Below are positions 49,839 to 59,207 of a DNA stretch of 64,000 nt, one piece after another. The notes under the pieces were generated by a model. It worked only from the letters and a program-made list of their open reading frames with translations. It did no database searches and was not told the origin of the DNA. The translations under genes were made by a program, and so were the position numbers. The DNA is from Sciscionella marina DSM 45152 (GTDB taxonomy: Bacteria > Actinomycetota > Actinomycetes > Mycobacteriales > Pseudonocardiaceae). The stretch covers positions 372,001 through 436,000 of the forward strand of contig NZ_KB905381.1 of assembly GCF_000379465.1 (NCBI RefSeq), written 5' to 3'. The first letter of the stretch is position 1; the number at the start of each line of letters is the position of its first letter.

Positions 49839-52800
49839 TCAGCCTGCCGTGTACGAGTAGGGCAGGGTCGCGATCACCTCACCGGTGCTCTCGCCCGGGA
49901 TGCCGCCCGTTCCGGCGGGGACCCCGGGTTCGGTCACCAGGTTCAGGTGCCCGGCCACGTGCGAGCCGGCCTTACCCGGGTTGATCGTCACCGCGATGTC
50001 CGCGGTCTGCCCCGGCTGGATCACCAGCGGACTGGCCTTCTTGGCCGCGGGATCCACCGAAGGCAGGAACGGGTCACCCGTCGAGGAGGTCACCGTCCGG
50101 TCGAAGCTCGCCGTCTCGAGCGAGGCGGTGATGCTCGCGTGCCCCTTGGCCGCCCCGGAGGCACCGAACGGCCCGATCTCCTGCACCGAGACCGGCCAGG
50201 TCCCGATGCCGAGCCCGCCGGTCGGTTCCTCGATCCGGGTGGACGAGACCGTGGAACCGGCCTTGCTCTCGTCCAGATCACCGAACTGCTCGATGCCCGC
50301 GGTCGGATTCTGCACCTGCAGCTGCGCGGGCACGCTCGCCGAGGAAACGGCCGTGAGCGCGCGGGTGTCCGGCGGCACCAGATAGCCGGGCCCCTGCTCG
50401 GGCGGTTGCGGCAGATCGACCTCGCCCTGTCCGGCGACCGGGTTCGCCTGCTGCGTCGCCGTGTCGTTGCCCCGTGCGTCCAGCCCGACCGCGATCGGCG
50501 CGACACCCGGGTTGGTGACGTGCACGGTCGCTGTCGCCGCCTTGCCGGCGGGTAGTTTCGTGCTGCCGCCCGGCAGTCCATCGGCCTTCGCGGTCAGTTT
50601 GTCGTACCCGATCCTGCCGGTGAACCGCTGGCTGATGTCCTTACCGCTGACCGGGTTCTGCACGACGGCGATCAGCTTCCAACGGCCGGGTATCGGGTTC
50701 GCGTGGAACAGCTGCACTCCCTTGCCCTGCTTGTAGTTCCCGTCGCCGGTCGGCACGTTGTTCGAGCTGACGGCCGCGGTCTCGCCGTTCGGGTCCACGA
50801 GGATGCCGTCGACCAGGTCACCCGGGTCCTTCGCCAGCTGGAGCGAGACGTCGAGGTCCCGTTTGCCCGCGGGCACGTCGAAGCCGTAGCTGAACGTCTG
50901 GCCCGGTGAGGAGGCCCGCGCGTTGCCGCCGGTGATCGTGCCGGAGAACCCGTCGGTCACCAGGCTGCGCAGGACGACCGGGACCGAACTCTGGTGCCCG
51001 CCGGCGCTGCCGATGGTCACCGCGGCACTGGTGTCCCCGCTGTCGACCGGGATCGGCATCCGCACATTCACCGGGGCGCTCTGGCCCGGTGCGAGATGCA
51101 GCAGCGGAGTGGAGACCTGGCCGTGCGGCACGGCTCGCTGGGTGCTGGTGTGCAGTTTGACCGGGCCGGTGTAGCTGCCCGCCCCGTCCGCGGCGGAGTA
51201 GAGCACCGCGGTCCACTTCCCGGCCGCCGGTTTGCGCACGTCCACATTGGCGTAGTCCGCGCTCTGCTCACCGCCCTGCGGGCGGGAGTTCGCCACGAAG
51301 GTGCCGTCCGGGCCGAGCAGCGACATCCGGATCACCTTGTGCGCTCCGCCCTGCCAGGTCAGCTGGGTCATCAGCCGGTCGGCGCCCTGGGGTACGTCGA
51401 ACCGGATCTTTTTCGCCGTCCACGCCGAACCGTCGAAGTTGGCGAATGGTTCGCCGTGCTTGGCGTCGAAGGTGTCCTGGATGGTGTTTCCGGATTGTTC
51501 GGCGAAATCCCGGGTGCCGAGCGCGACGGTCTGTGGCTTCGAGCCGTTGTTGGTGACCGTCATCGTGCCCTGCTTGGTACTTCCCGGTTTGCCCTGCAGA
51601 TCGAGCTGGTCGGTGTTGACCGCCAGGCTCGCCGAGTCACCACGTGCGGCCTGCACCGCGGCCCGCGCGTCCAGTAGTCCGGTGCCCTGCTCGTCCGAAG
51701 GCAGCCCGAGATCCTTGGTGCTGGAGGTGATGAACCGCTTCACCTGTGCCGGATTCGGGCTCGCTCCACCGTGTGTGTCCCGATAGGACTGGATGACCAG
51801 CGCGGCCACTCCGGCAGTGAGCGGAGCGGATTCGCTTGTCCCGCCGAAGGATTGCAGATCCGCGCCTTTCGGTGGGGACTGGAAGTTCTGGCACTCCGCG
51901 TAGGAGGGTTCGCAGTCGGCCCAGTTCCCCTCGCCGGGCGCGACGAGGTCGATGGTGCGCCCGTTCGTGGTGAATCCGGAGGAGGACAGCGCGGAAATGT
52001 TGTCGTTGACCCATTTCCCGTTGGAGAACCCGAAAGCCGCGTAGCCGGTCTGCGCGTAGAGCCGGTTGTCGGTCGTGGCGCCGACCGCGATGACACCGGG
52101 ATCGTCCGCGGCGGGGGAGCCGATCGTCCCGGTGATCCCCGCGTCCCCGCTCGATGCGGTCACGGTCACGCCCGCGCGCACCGCGTTGTCGTTGAACACC
52201 TTGACCATGTTGCGGGTGCCCGCGTCCGGATACGGGTTCGAACCGAGCGATTCGTTGAGCACGTCGACGTGATCGACGGTCACCGCGTAGTCGATCGCCT
52301 GCAGGATCGCCGAATCCGTCGATCCGTTGCCGAACACGTTCAGCCCGACGAGGCTCGCCCCCGGGGACACTCCGCGCACCACCACGTTGCATCCCTTGGG
52401 CAGCGGGTGTTTCTGGTTCACCACGGTGGAGAGGTCGTGCACCACCCGGCCCTGCGCGGCGATCGAGGAAGCGTCCCCGTACGCCTCGGCGCCCGCTTCC
52501 TTGGTGTTCGGTCCGCTGCCGGAGAAATCCTTGTAGTCGGCGAATACCTTGCTGCCGTCCGCGCGGACGAAATCCGCGTAGTCCGGGTTCATATTGTCGG
52601 CGAGGAATCCGACCTTGACGCCTTTGCCCGAGGCGAGCTGATCGGCGCTGTCCGGTTTCGTCGCCGCGTTGATGGAACCGAGTGCCTCCGGTTCGACGAG
52701 CGGTTTACCCGGATCCTCTGGGCAGGCCTGATTCCCCGGCTGGGTGCGGGCCGGGGGCGTCTTCGCCGTGTTCCCGGATTGCCGCGCGGCGGAATCGGGC

Positions 52801-53207
52801 CCGGATTCCGGTGCGGCGATCTTCGCGTCCTTGGTGACGCTCGCGACCGCCGGATTCGCGGCGAGCGCGGCGGCCTGTTGTTTGGTCACCGTGGCGGCGA
52901 ATGCGTTGCCGAGCGTGAAATGCTTGATATCGCGCGGCTTCGGCCCGAGCAGTTTGCCGAGGATCGTGTTCTGCGACTGGGCCGCCGCGCCACGGCGTTC
53001 GGCCGAACGCGTAGCCGGCTGCTGCGCCAGCTGATCGCGTAACATCACGATAACGGATTCGGTGCCGTCACCGGCATTCCCCGATTGCGGTGCGGCCGCG
53101 GCCTGGCCCGCGACGGCCATGCTCGCGAACATGGCCGTCGCGGTCACCGCGGCGATCGAGTTGCGCACGGAGCGCGAAACTCTGCATCGCGAATTTTTTC
53201 CCTGCAT
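49839..53207 (-). CDS. Large secreted S8-like subtilase with atypical active site
   Basis: A 1122-residue exported protein. The Sec signal is at 1-39 (FASMAVAGQAAAA), with an I9-like propeptide at ~48-130 (SVIVMLRDQ to AVASVTKD). The subtilase core is ~195-490. The Asp site is VGFLADNMNPDY (Asp204) and the Ser site is FGGTSESAPLTAG (Ser458). Where H-G-T-H-V-A-G is expected the sequence reads GDASSIAAQG (243-253) without His. The oxyanion-site N is replaced by Asp355 in ASSGDAG, as in sedolisins. About 600 residues of beta-sandwich C-terminal domains follow. ATG 53207 begins the signal peptide. Activity cannot be assumed from sequence. Confidence 0.83.
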   Translation of the reverse strand: MQGKNSRCRVSRSVRNSIAAVTATAMFASMAVAGQAAAAPQSGNAGDGTESVIVMLRDQLAQQPATRSAERRGAAAQSQNTILGKLLGPKPRDIKHFTLGNAFAATVTKQQAAALAANPAVASVTKDAKIAAPESGPDSAARQSGNTAKTPPARTQPGNQACPEDPGKPLVEPEALGSINAATKPDSADQLASGKGVKVGFLADNMNPDYADFVRADGSKVFADYKDFSGSGPNTKEAGAEAYGDASSIAAQGRVVHDLSTVVNQKHPLPKGCNVVVRGVSPGASLVGLNVFGNGSTDSAILQAIDYAVTVDHVDVLNESLGSNPYPDAGTRNMVKVFNDNAVRAGVTVTASSGDAGITGTIGSPAADDPGVIAVGATTDNRLYAQTGYAAFGFSNGKWVNDNISALSSSGFTTNGRTIDLVAPGEGNWADCEPSYAECQNFQSPPKGADLQSFGGTSESAPLTAGVAALVIQSYRDTHGGASPNPAQVKRFITSSTKDLGLPSDEQGTGLLDARAAVQAARGDSASLAVNTDQLDLQGKPGSTKQGTMTVTNNGSKPQTVALGTRDFAEQSGNTIQDTFDAKHGEPFANFDGSAWTAKKIRFDVPQGADRLMTQLTWQGGAHKVIRMSLLGPDGTFVANSRPQGGEQSADYANVDVRKPAAGKWTAVLYSAADGAGSYTGPVKLHTSTQRAVPHGQVSTPLLHLAPGQSAPVNVRMPIPVDSGDTSAAVTIGSAGGHQSSVPVVLRSLVTDGFSGTITGGNARASSPGQTFSYGFDVPAGKRDLDVSLQLAKDPGDLVDGILVDPNGETAAVSSNNVPTGDGNYKQGKGVQLFHANPIPGRWKLIAVVQNPVSGKDISQRFTGRIGYDKLTAKADGLPGGSTKLPAGKAATATVHVTNPGVAPIAVGLDARGNDTATQQANPVAGQGEVDLPQPPEQGPGYLVPPDTRALTAVSSASVPAQLQVQNPTAGIEQFGDLDESKAGSTVSSTRIEEPTGGLGIGTWPVSVQEIGPFGASGAAKGHASITASLETASFDRTVTSSTGDPFLPSVDPAAKKASPLVIQPGQTADIAVTINPGKAGSHVAGHLNLVTEPGVPAGTGGIPGESTGEVIATLPYSYTAG

Positions 53208-53454
53208 GTGCCTGCGTCCTCTCCGAGAATGAACGGAGATGACTATTGAACACCGGGAGGCATCGCGCAAGGGGTCGATCGGTGGTTTCATCCCGGCTCG
53301 GAAGGGTGGAATTAGTGCGGAATGTCCGCATTTCCCGGCGCGGCGAATTCCCACCCCGACCAAAAACCCGCGCATAACCCGTTTCTCAGCGGCGAAGCCG
53401 CATTTACCCGGCTGTACACCGGCACTGCCAAGCAAGTCCGCCCATGACCCCTAA
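53208..53454. other. Promoter region of the protease gene, nothing else seen
   Basis: 247 bases between the protease start and the ABC permease stop. On the minus strand AGGACGCAGG precedes the protease ATG. Short frames on either strand match no family. Confidence 0.4.
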
Positions 53455-54216
53455 CTAGGCATTTTCTTTTTGGAAGGTGCGGGTTCCCCACCAGACCGCG
53501 AGCACGGTGAGTACCGCGAGCACGATGATTCCGGTGAACAGTCCGTCGGTCGCGGCGCGGAACGCGGCCCGCTCCGCCTCCATGACATAGGAGAACGGAT
53601 TGATCCGCGAGATGATGTAGAGCCAGTTCGGGGCCAGCCCGGTGGTAATCGGAATCATCACACCGGAAAGCAGGAAAAGCGGCATCAGCACGGTCTGCAG
53701 CATGGCGGGGAAGGCCTGCTCGTTGCGGATCACCAAGGCCAGCGCGTACGAAGCCGAGGCGAGGGTGGCACCGAGGAACGCGGCGAGCACCAGGGTGAGC
53801 ACGATCCCGCCGAACGGGGCGCGCAGCCCGAAAAACAGCACCGCGACCACGATGATCAGGGTGGCCTGCACGAGCAGCTGGGCGACGTTGTACCCGACCT
53901 TGCCGAGCAGCAGCCCCGCGCGGGAGGCGGGGGTGACCCGGAACCGTTCGAGCGTGCCGGTCCGAATGTCGGCCAGGATCCCGAATCCGGCGAAGGAGCT
54001 CGCGAAAAGGCCGAGTTGCACCACGAGCGCGGGAACCAGGATCTGCCAGGCGTTCCCCGGCGGGAATCCCGGGGTGCTGGCCACGATCCTCTCCATCAGC
54101 GGTCCGAAGAACAGCAGATACAGCAGCGGCTGCATCAGGGACACGCCGATCCAGGCGGGACTGCGCAGCCCCAGTCTGGCGTCCCGGTTGAACATGAGTG
54201 CGGCGTCACGCAACAT
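53455..54216 (-). CDS. ABC-2 type exporter permease (DrrB-like)
   Basis: A 253-residue ABC-2 permease with about six TM helices. It includes the family segment RTGTLERFRVTPASRAGLLLGK and the late LFLLSGVMIPITTGLAPNWL followed by INPFSYVMEAERAA. It forms the membrane part of a daunorubicin-type exporter with the ATPase at 54206-55210, whose end overlaps its start by 11 bases. The cargo is unknown: drugs, lipids or peptides are all handled by such pairs. The pair lies between conserved rsmI and metG and looks like a lineage insertion together with the protease and methyltransferase genes. Confidence 0.9.
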   Translation of the reverse strand: MLRDAALMFNRDARLGLRSPAWIGVSLMQPLLYLLFFGPLMERIVASTPGFPPGNAWQILVPALVVQLGLFASSFAGFGILADIRTGTLERFRVTPASRAGLLLGKVGYNVAQLLVQATLIIVVAVLFFGLRAPFGGIVLTLVLAAFLGATLASASYALALVIRNEQAFPAMLQTVLMPLFLLSGVMIPITTGLAPNWLYIISRINPFSYVMEAERAAFRAATDGLFTGIIVLAVLTVLAVWWGTRTFQKENA

Positions 54217-55210
54217 CGGCGTGCTCCTTCGTGGTCTCGGTGTCCGGCGCTTCGGCCTCGCGCAGGCTGCGTCCGGTGAAGGTGAGGAAGACGTCGTCCA
54301 GGGTCGGCCGCTGCACGCTCATCGCGGTCATGGTGATGTGCTCGGCGTCGAGCGCGCGCAGCAGTTCGGGCATGGCGGTATCGCCGCGTGGCACCCGCAG
54401 GAACACCTCGCCGTCCGCGGTGGACAGCTCGCGGGCACCGTTGAGCCGCTCGGCAATCGTGGCCGCGCGGGCGGCGTGCTCGGTGTCCACGGTGAACCGC
54501 ACCGCGTCACCGGCGACCCGGGACTTCAGTTCGTCCTGGGTGCCCTCGGCGACGATCGCGCCGTTGTCGATGACGATGATCCGGTCGGAGAGCGCGTCCG
54601 CTTCGTCCAGGTAGTGGGTCGTGAGGAACACCGTCGCGCCCTGCTCGTTGCGCAGCTTACGGATGTGGTCCCAGAGGTTCGCCCTGCTCTGCGGGTCGAG
54701 CCCGGTGCTCGGCTCGTCCAGGAAGACCAGCTTGGGCTCGTGGATGAGCCCCATGGCGATGTCCAGCCTGCGCCGCTGTCCACCGGAGAGGGTGCGGCAG
54801 CGCCGGTCGTCGAGGCCGCGGAGATCGAGCTGCTCGACCAGCTCGGCGGCGCGGGCCCGGGCCCTGGCCGCGGGCATCCGGTAGAACTGGCCCTGGAGCA
54901 CGAGTTCCTCGCCGACCTTGGCCTCGGCGGTGGCGCCCCCGGACTGGGAGACATAGCCGATCCGCTTGCGCACCCCGAGCGGATCGGTGCGCAGATCGCA
55001 TCCGGCGACGGTCGCCTCACCCGCGGTCGGGGTGAGCAGGGTGGTCAGCATGCGCAACGTGGTGGTCTTCCCCGCGCCGTTCGGGCCGAGAAAGCCGATC
55101 AGTTCGCCCTCGGCGACATCGATGTCCACCCCGCGCACCGCTTCGACGGTGGTGCGCCCGGAGCGGCTACGGCTGGTGAAAGTGCGGGCTAGGCCGCGTG
55201 TGGTGATCAT
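54206..55210 (-). CDS. ABC exporter ATPase (DrrA family)
   Basis: A 334-residue ABC ATPase. Walker A GPNGAGKTTTLRML is near residue 43, the signature is TLSGGQRRRLDIAMGL, Walker B is LVFLDEPSTGLDPQ and the H-loop is FLTTHYLDEAD. The ~90-residue C-terminal extension ends with TLDDVFLTFTGRSLRE, the DrrA/CcmA-type end motif. It powers the permease encoded just downstream. ATG 55210 is the family start. There is no adjacent regulator, but an imperfect inverted repeat lies in the divergent region about 55230-55260 (TAACTC...GAGTAA). Confidence 0.92.
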   Translation of the reverse strand: MITTRGLARTFTSRSRSGRTTVEAVRGVDIDVAEGELIGFLGPNGAGKTTTLRMLTTLLTPTAGEATVAGCDLRTDPLGVRKRIGYVSQSGGATAEAKVGEELVLQGQFYRMPAARARARAAELVEQLDLRGLDDRRCRTLSGGQRRRLDIAMGLIHEPKLVFLDEPSTGLDPQSRANLWDHIRKLRNEQGATVFLTTHYLDEADALSDRIIVIDNGAIVAEGTQDELKSRVAGDAVRFTVDTEHAARAATIAERLNGARELSTADGEVFLRVPRGDTAMPELLRALDAEHITMTAMSVQRPTLDDVFLTFTGRSLREAEAPDTETTKEHADVA

Positions 55211-55394
55211 TCGGTCCCCATCGGTAGTCGGCAGCTAACTCGGAAGGAGTAACTGCTGCTGCGAGTATCGCCACGTCGTCAAGTCGAATTACCAGCGCAC
55301 AGCCTTTATTACGCTTGGTAGGGTGAGCTGGCTCTACCGGAATAGTGCCCCCCGCACTAATGACTGCCGCCGGGTTTGTGATGAAACTGGGTAC

Positions 55395-56024
55395 ATGACG
55401 ATGCTCGACTTGCTTCAGCAACCCAAGGCCCGGCCGGGCTCGGCAGGCAAGGCATTTCTGGCTGCCGCACTGCGTAACCCGTCGGTGATCGGCGGGATCG
55501 GGCCCACGGGGAGCAGACTCGCGCGGCGCCTGGCCTCGGTGGTGCCCTCGGGCGGAGATCTGGCGGTCGTGGAACTCGGGCCGGGCACCGGTCCGGTGAG
55601 CAGGGCCGTGCGAGAGCGGCTGAACGGAAACGGGCAGCACATCGCCGTCGAGGTGGACGAGCGGATGGTGCGCTACCTGCAGTCGGTGCTTCCCGATCTG
55701 GATGTGGCGCACGCGGACGCCGCCCAGCTGCCCACCGTGCTCGCCGAGCGCGGACTGACCGGCGCGGACGCCGTGGTCAGCACGCTGCCCTGGTCGAACT
55801 TCGCCGAGCCGACGCAGCGCAGCCTGCTCGAAGTGGCCGCGAGCTGTCTCGCCGAAGACGGCGTGTTCACCACTATGGCCTGCTACAACACCCTCGCCCA
55901 GCCGAGCGCGCGGCGGTTCCGCAGGCTGCTCGACGAGACCTTCGAAGAGGTGATCACCACCCGGGTGATCTGGCGCAACTGGCCGCCCGCGCTGAGCTAC
56001 GTCTGCCGCAGGCCGATCGAGTGA
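55395..56024 (+). CDS. Class I SAM-dependent methyltransferase (phospholipid/rRNA-adenine-methylase-like)
   Basis: A 209-residue Rossmann methyltransferase. SAM motif I is VVELGPGTGPVSRAV, the acidic end of strand 2 is IAVEVDERMVRYL, and motif IV is VSTLPWSNFAEPTQ. This resembles the phospholipid N-methyltransferase and KsgA-related group (N/G-L-P-W-S-N-F). Its location next to metG suggests a lineage-specific insertion. It is too short and lacks the C-terminal domain for KsgA. Start: ATG 55395 is the first with family sequence, but an upstream in-frame GTG at 55323 is possible and no convincing ribosome site is visible for either. Confidence 0.78.
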   Translation: MTMLDLLQQPKARPGSAGKAFLAAALRNPSVIGGIGPTGSRLARRLASVVPSGGDLAVVELGPGTGPVSRAVRERLNGNGQHIAVEVDERMVRYLQSVLPDLDVAHADAAQLPTVLAERGLTGADAVVSTLPWSNFAEPTQRSLLEVAASCLAEDGVFTTMACYNTLAQPSARRFRRLLDETFEEVITTRVIWRNWPPALSYVCRRPIE

Positions 56025-56067
56025 CGGGGAGACCGAAACCGGTTCGCGCGCGCTCGGCGGGGGTTCG

Positions 56068-56073
56068 TAGGCT
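56068..56073 (+). promoter_or_regulatory. -10 box of a leaderless metG transcript
   Basis: TAGGCT followed by 6 bases and ATG 56080. This favours 56080 over the in-frame GTG at 56074. Confidence 0.5.
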
Positions 56074-56079
56074 GTGCGT

Positions 56080-57873
56080 ATGCAGAATCCCGTGTTGACC
56101 GCCGTGGCCTGGCCGTACGCCAACGGGCCGCGGCACATCGGCCATGTTTCCGGTTTCGGCGTCCCCTCCGACGTGTTCTCCCGGTACATGCGCATGGCCG
56201 GTCACCCGGTGCTGATGGTCTCCGGCACCGATGAGCACGGGACGCCGATGCAGGTGCAGGCGGAGGCGGAGGGCCTGAGCCCGCGCGAGACCGCGGACAA
56301 GTACGCCTGGAAGATCCACGAGGACCTGCGCGGCCTCGGCCTGTCCTACGACCTGTTCACCAGGACCACGACCGGGAACCACTACAAGGTCACCCAGGAC
56401 ATCTTCCTCGCGCTCTACCGCAACGGGTACATCGTGCCCAAGACGACGACCGGCGCGGTCAGCCCGTCCACCGGCCGCACCCTTCCGGACCGCTACATCG
56501 AGGGCACCTGCCCGATCTGCGGTTACGACGGGGCGCGCGGCGATCAGTGCGACAACTGCGGTAACCAGCTCGACCCCACCGACCTGATCAACCCGCGCTC
56601 CCGGGTCAACGGCGAGAAACCGGAGTTCGTCGAGACCGAGCACCTGTTCCTCGACCTCACCGCGTTCACCGAGACGCTCGGGAAATGGCTCGCCGGGAAG
56701 ACCGAATGGCGGCCGAACGTGCTCAAGTTCGTGCGCAATCTGGTCGACGACATGCGCCCCCGCGCGATGACCCGCGATCTCGACTGGGGTGTGCCCATTC
56801 CGCTCGACGGCTGGCGCGATCAGCCGATGAAGCGACTCTACGTGTGGTTCGACGCGGTGATCGGATACTTCTCGGCGAGCGTGGAATGGGCGCGCCGCAA
56901 CGGGGACCCGGACGCGTGGCAGCGGTTCTGGCTGAACGAGGACGCGCGCGGCTACTACTTCATGGGCAAGGACAACATCACCTTCCACGCCCAGATCTGG
57001 CCCGCGTTGCTGCTCGGGCACAACGGCGAGGGCGATCGTGGCGGGGTCACCGGGCCGTACGGGAAGCTGCGGCTGCCGGACGAGATCGTCTCCTCGGAAT
57101 TCCTCACCATGAGCGGTTCCAAATTCTCCACCTCCCGCGGAACCGTGATCTACGTGAACGACTTCCTACGTGAATTCGGGCCGGACCTGCTGCGCTACTA
57201 CATCGCGGTGGCCGGGCCGGAGAACCAGGACGCCGACTTCACCTGGGACGAATTCGTCCGGCGCAGCAATTTCGAGCTCGCCAACGAATGGGGCAACCTG
57301 GTCAACCGCGCGGTCTCGCTGTCCTACAAGAACGTGGGCTCGGTACCGGCCGCGCGTGCCCCGCAGCAGGCCGATGAGGAATTGAAATCCTTGTCCCGCG
57401 CGGCCTTCGACACCGTGGGCGAGCATCTGCGGCACTCCCGGTTCCGCGCGGCCTCCACCGAGGCCATGCGCGTGGTGACCGCGTGCAACCGCTACATCTC
57501 CGACATGGAGCCGTGGAAACTGGGCGACGATCCGGACCGGCGGGACACCGTGCTGAACACCGCGCTGCACGTGGTCTCCGATGCCAACACCATGCTCACC
57601 CCGTTCCTGCCGCACGCCGCGCAGAAAGTGCACGAACTGCTCGGCGGGACCGGGACTTGGGCCGCGCAGCCGCAACTGTCCGAAGTGGAGGATCTGGACG
57701 TCGCCGGTCAGATCAACCCGATCCTGCACGGGGACTACGGAAGCGAGAAGGCGCACTGGGCATCCAGCCCGCCCGAGCCGGGAACCCCGCTGAGCAAACC
57801 GAAGCCGCTGTTCCCGAAGCTGGACCCGAAACTGGGCGAGACCGGCCCGGACTTCGCACCCATCCCGGGCTAG
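56080..57873 (+). CDS. metG: Methionyl-tRNA synthetase
   Basis: A 597-residue class I synthetase (MetG1 type). The HIGH motif is [17 protein letters not shown] and the zinc knuckle is [18 protein letters not shown] with four Cys. The KMSKS equivalent is [11 protein letters not shown], a Phe variant usual in this subtype. The Met pocket lies in [14 protein letters not shown], and the anticodon-binding helical domain covers ~400-560. No C-terminal dimerisation tail follows. It charges tRNA-Met and initiator tRNA. Its neighbours downstream (tatD, rpfB) match mycobacterial order. Its stop codon shares the bases CTAG with the stop of the convergent Lrp gene. Confidence 0.95.
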   Translation: MQNPVLTAVAWPYANGPRHIGHVSGFGVPSDVFSRYMRMAGHPVLMVSGTDEHGTPMQVQAEAEGLSPRETADKYAWKIHEDLRGLGLSYDLFTRTTTGNHYKVTQDIFLALYRNGYIVPKTTTGAVSPSTGRTLPDRYIEGTCPICGYDGARGDQCDNCGNQLDPTDLINPRSRVNGEKPEFVETEHLFLDLTAFTETLGKWLAGKTEWRPNVLKFVRNLVDDMRPRAMTRDLDWGVPIPLDGWRDQPMKRLYVWFDAVIGYFSASVEWARRNGDPDAWQRFWLNEDARGYYFMGKDNITFHAQIWPALLLGHNGEGDRGGVTGPYGKLRLPDEIVSSEFLTMSGSKFSTSRGTVIYVNDFLREFGPDLLRYYIAVAGPENQDADFTWDEFVRRSNFELANEWGNLVNRAVSLSYKNVGSVPAARAPQQADEELKSLSRAAFDTVGEHLRHSRFRAASTEAMRVVTACNRYISDMEPWKLGDDPDRRDTVLNTALHVVSDANTMLTPFLPHAAQKVHELLGGTGTWAAQPQLSEVEDLDVAGQINPILHGDYGSEKAHWASSPPEPGTPLSKPKPLFPKLDPKLGETGPDFAPIPG

Positions 57874-58319
57874 GACTCCAGGACACGTGCCGCGGGCAGG
57901 GGGATCTCGCGGAGTAACAACCGGGATCGCACCTCGCGGACCCCGTGATCGCGTTTGAGTGTGGCGATCACCCGCTCGAACTCTGCGGTGCCCGTGCACG
58001 CGACCCGGATCTGGTAGTCGTACTCGCCCGTGGTGCGGAAGGCCTCGAAGATCTGCGGGATGCTCGCCACCGATTCGTGGAAGCGCTCGTTGTCGTAGCC
58101 CTCGCGCAGCCGCAGATCGCTGACGAGTACCAGTGGCCTGCCGAGCCGGGTGTGGTCGAGCTTCGCGTGATAGCCGGAGATGATCCCGGCGGCACGCAGC
58201 CTGCGCACCCGGTCGGCGACCGTGTTCGCCGACATCCGCACCGACTTGGCCAGCTCCTGATAGGTCAGCCGGGCGTCCTCGAGCAGCAGGGCGATCAGCT
58301 TGCGGTCGGTTGAATCCAT
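57870..58319 (-). CDS. Lrp/AsnC-family transcriptional regulator
   Basis: A 149-residue regulator. The N-terminal HTH occupies 1-55 ([20 protein letters not shown]). The RAM ligand domain occupies ~65-145 ([37 protein letters not shown], written here from the family pattern G-x-Y-D-Y around TTGEYDY). Such proteins sense amino acids and often control an adjacent amino-acid exporter. It is divergent from a membrane protein gene at 58440, which is the likely target. ATG 58319 is the family start; long upstream reading in this frame is antisense to the membrane protein. Confidence 0.9.
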   Translation of the reverse strand: MDSTDRKLIALLLEDARLTYQELAKSVRMSANTVADRVRRLRAAGIISGYHAKLDHTRLGRPLVLVSDLRLREGYDNERFHESVASIPQIFEAFRTTGEYDYQIRVACTGTAEFERVIATLKRDHGVREVRSRLLLREIPLPAARVLES

Positions 58320-58439
58320 CCTGACCTCGCGAACAATTCGGTGATCTTCCCAGTTCAATGATGATATCTCGGTCGAATCCCGATTTGAGCCGGTGATCGC
58401 TAGCCAAATTCGGCCGGTTCCCCGGCAACATCGAAGCAC

Positions 58440-59207
58440 GTGGACATCGTGCTCAAGGCCCTGCTCACCCCGGCCCTCGTGTTGCTCGTCTCGTTCGTCC
58501 AGCGCCGCTGGGGCCACCTGCTCGGCGGCCGCCTCGCCGCGCTGCCGCTGACCACCGGACCGTTCCTGCTCATCCTCGCCGCGACCCAGGGCCCCGGACA
58601 GGCCTGCTCGGCGGCCCGCGGGGTATTGCTCGGGATGCCCGCGGCGCTGGTCTTCTATCCCGTCTACCTCCGGTGCGCCGCGCGGTTCGGCTGGCCGGTC
58701 TCCCTGGCCGCGGCCACCCTCGCCTGCGCGGCCGGAGCCGCCGTGCTCACCCTGCTCGCTCCCGGTCCGCTGGTCGCGCTGCTGCTCGCGGTGCTCGTGT
58801 TCCTCGGCGTGCTCCTGTTCGTGCGGGCGCGGCGGGCACCGTCCGTCGTGCCGCGCATGCCCGCCTGGGAACTGCCCGCCCGCGCGGTGATCAGTACCGT
58901 CGTGGTGCTCGGGCTGGGCCTGGCCGCCGTCCTGCTCGGTGCGCGGGCCGCCGGAGTGCTCGCCGCCTTCCCGGCGCTGGCCTCCGTGCTGCTCGTGTTC
59001 ACCCACCGCGCCGACGGGCTCCGCGGACCGGTCGAGCTCGTGCACGGACTACTCGGCGGCATCCCGTGGACGCTGGCCTTCCTGGTCTGCCTGCTCCTGC
59101 TGCTGCCGGTGCTCCCCGTCTGGCTCGCGGCCGTGCTCGCCTGCGCCACCGTGCTGTTCGGGGGCGGCGCCGGGATACTGCGGTCGCGCAGGATACTGAT
59201 TTCGTGA
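58440..59207 (+). CDS. Polytopic membrane protein, possible exporter
   Basis: A 255-residue, very hydrophobic protein with about eight TM helices and short Arg-containing cytoplasmic loops (FVQRRWGHLL, FVRARRAPSV). No family signature is recognised with certainty; it is not LysE or ABC-type. The position, divergent from an Lrp/AsnC regulator across 120 bases, suggests efflux of an amino acid or related molecule under Lrp control. GTG 58440 was chosen because the first helix starts directly behind it. Its TGA overlaps the tatD GTG by 4 bases (GTGA), so the two are co-translated. Confidence 0.7.
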   Translation: MDIVLKALLTPALVLLVSFVQRRWGHLLGGRLAALPLTTGPFLLILAATQGPGQACSAARGVLLGMPAALVFYPVYLRCAARFGWPVSLAAATLACAAGAAVLTLLAPGPLVALLLAVLVFLGVLLFVRARRAPSVVPRMPAWELPARAVISTVVVLGLGLAAVLLGARAAGVLAAFPALASVLLVFTHRADGLRGPVELVHGLLGGIPWTLAFLVCLLLLLPVLPVWLAAVLACATVLFGGGAGILRSRRILIS

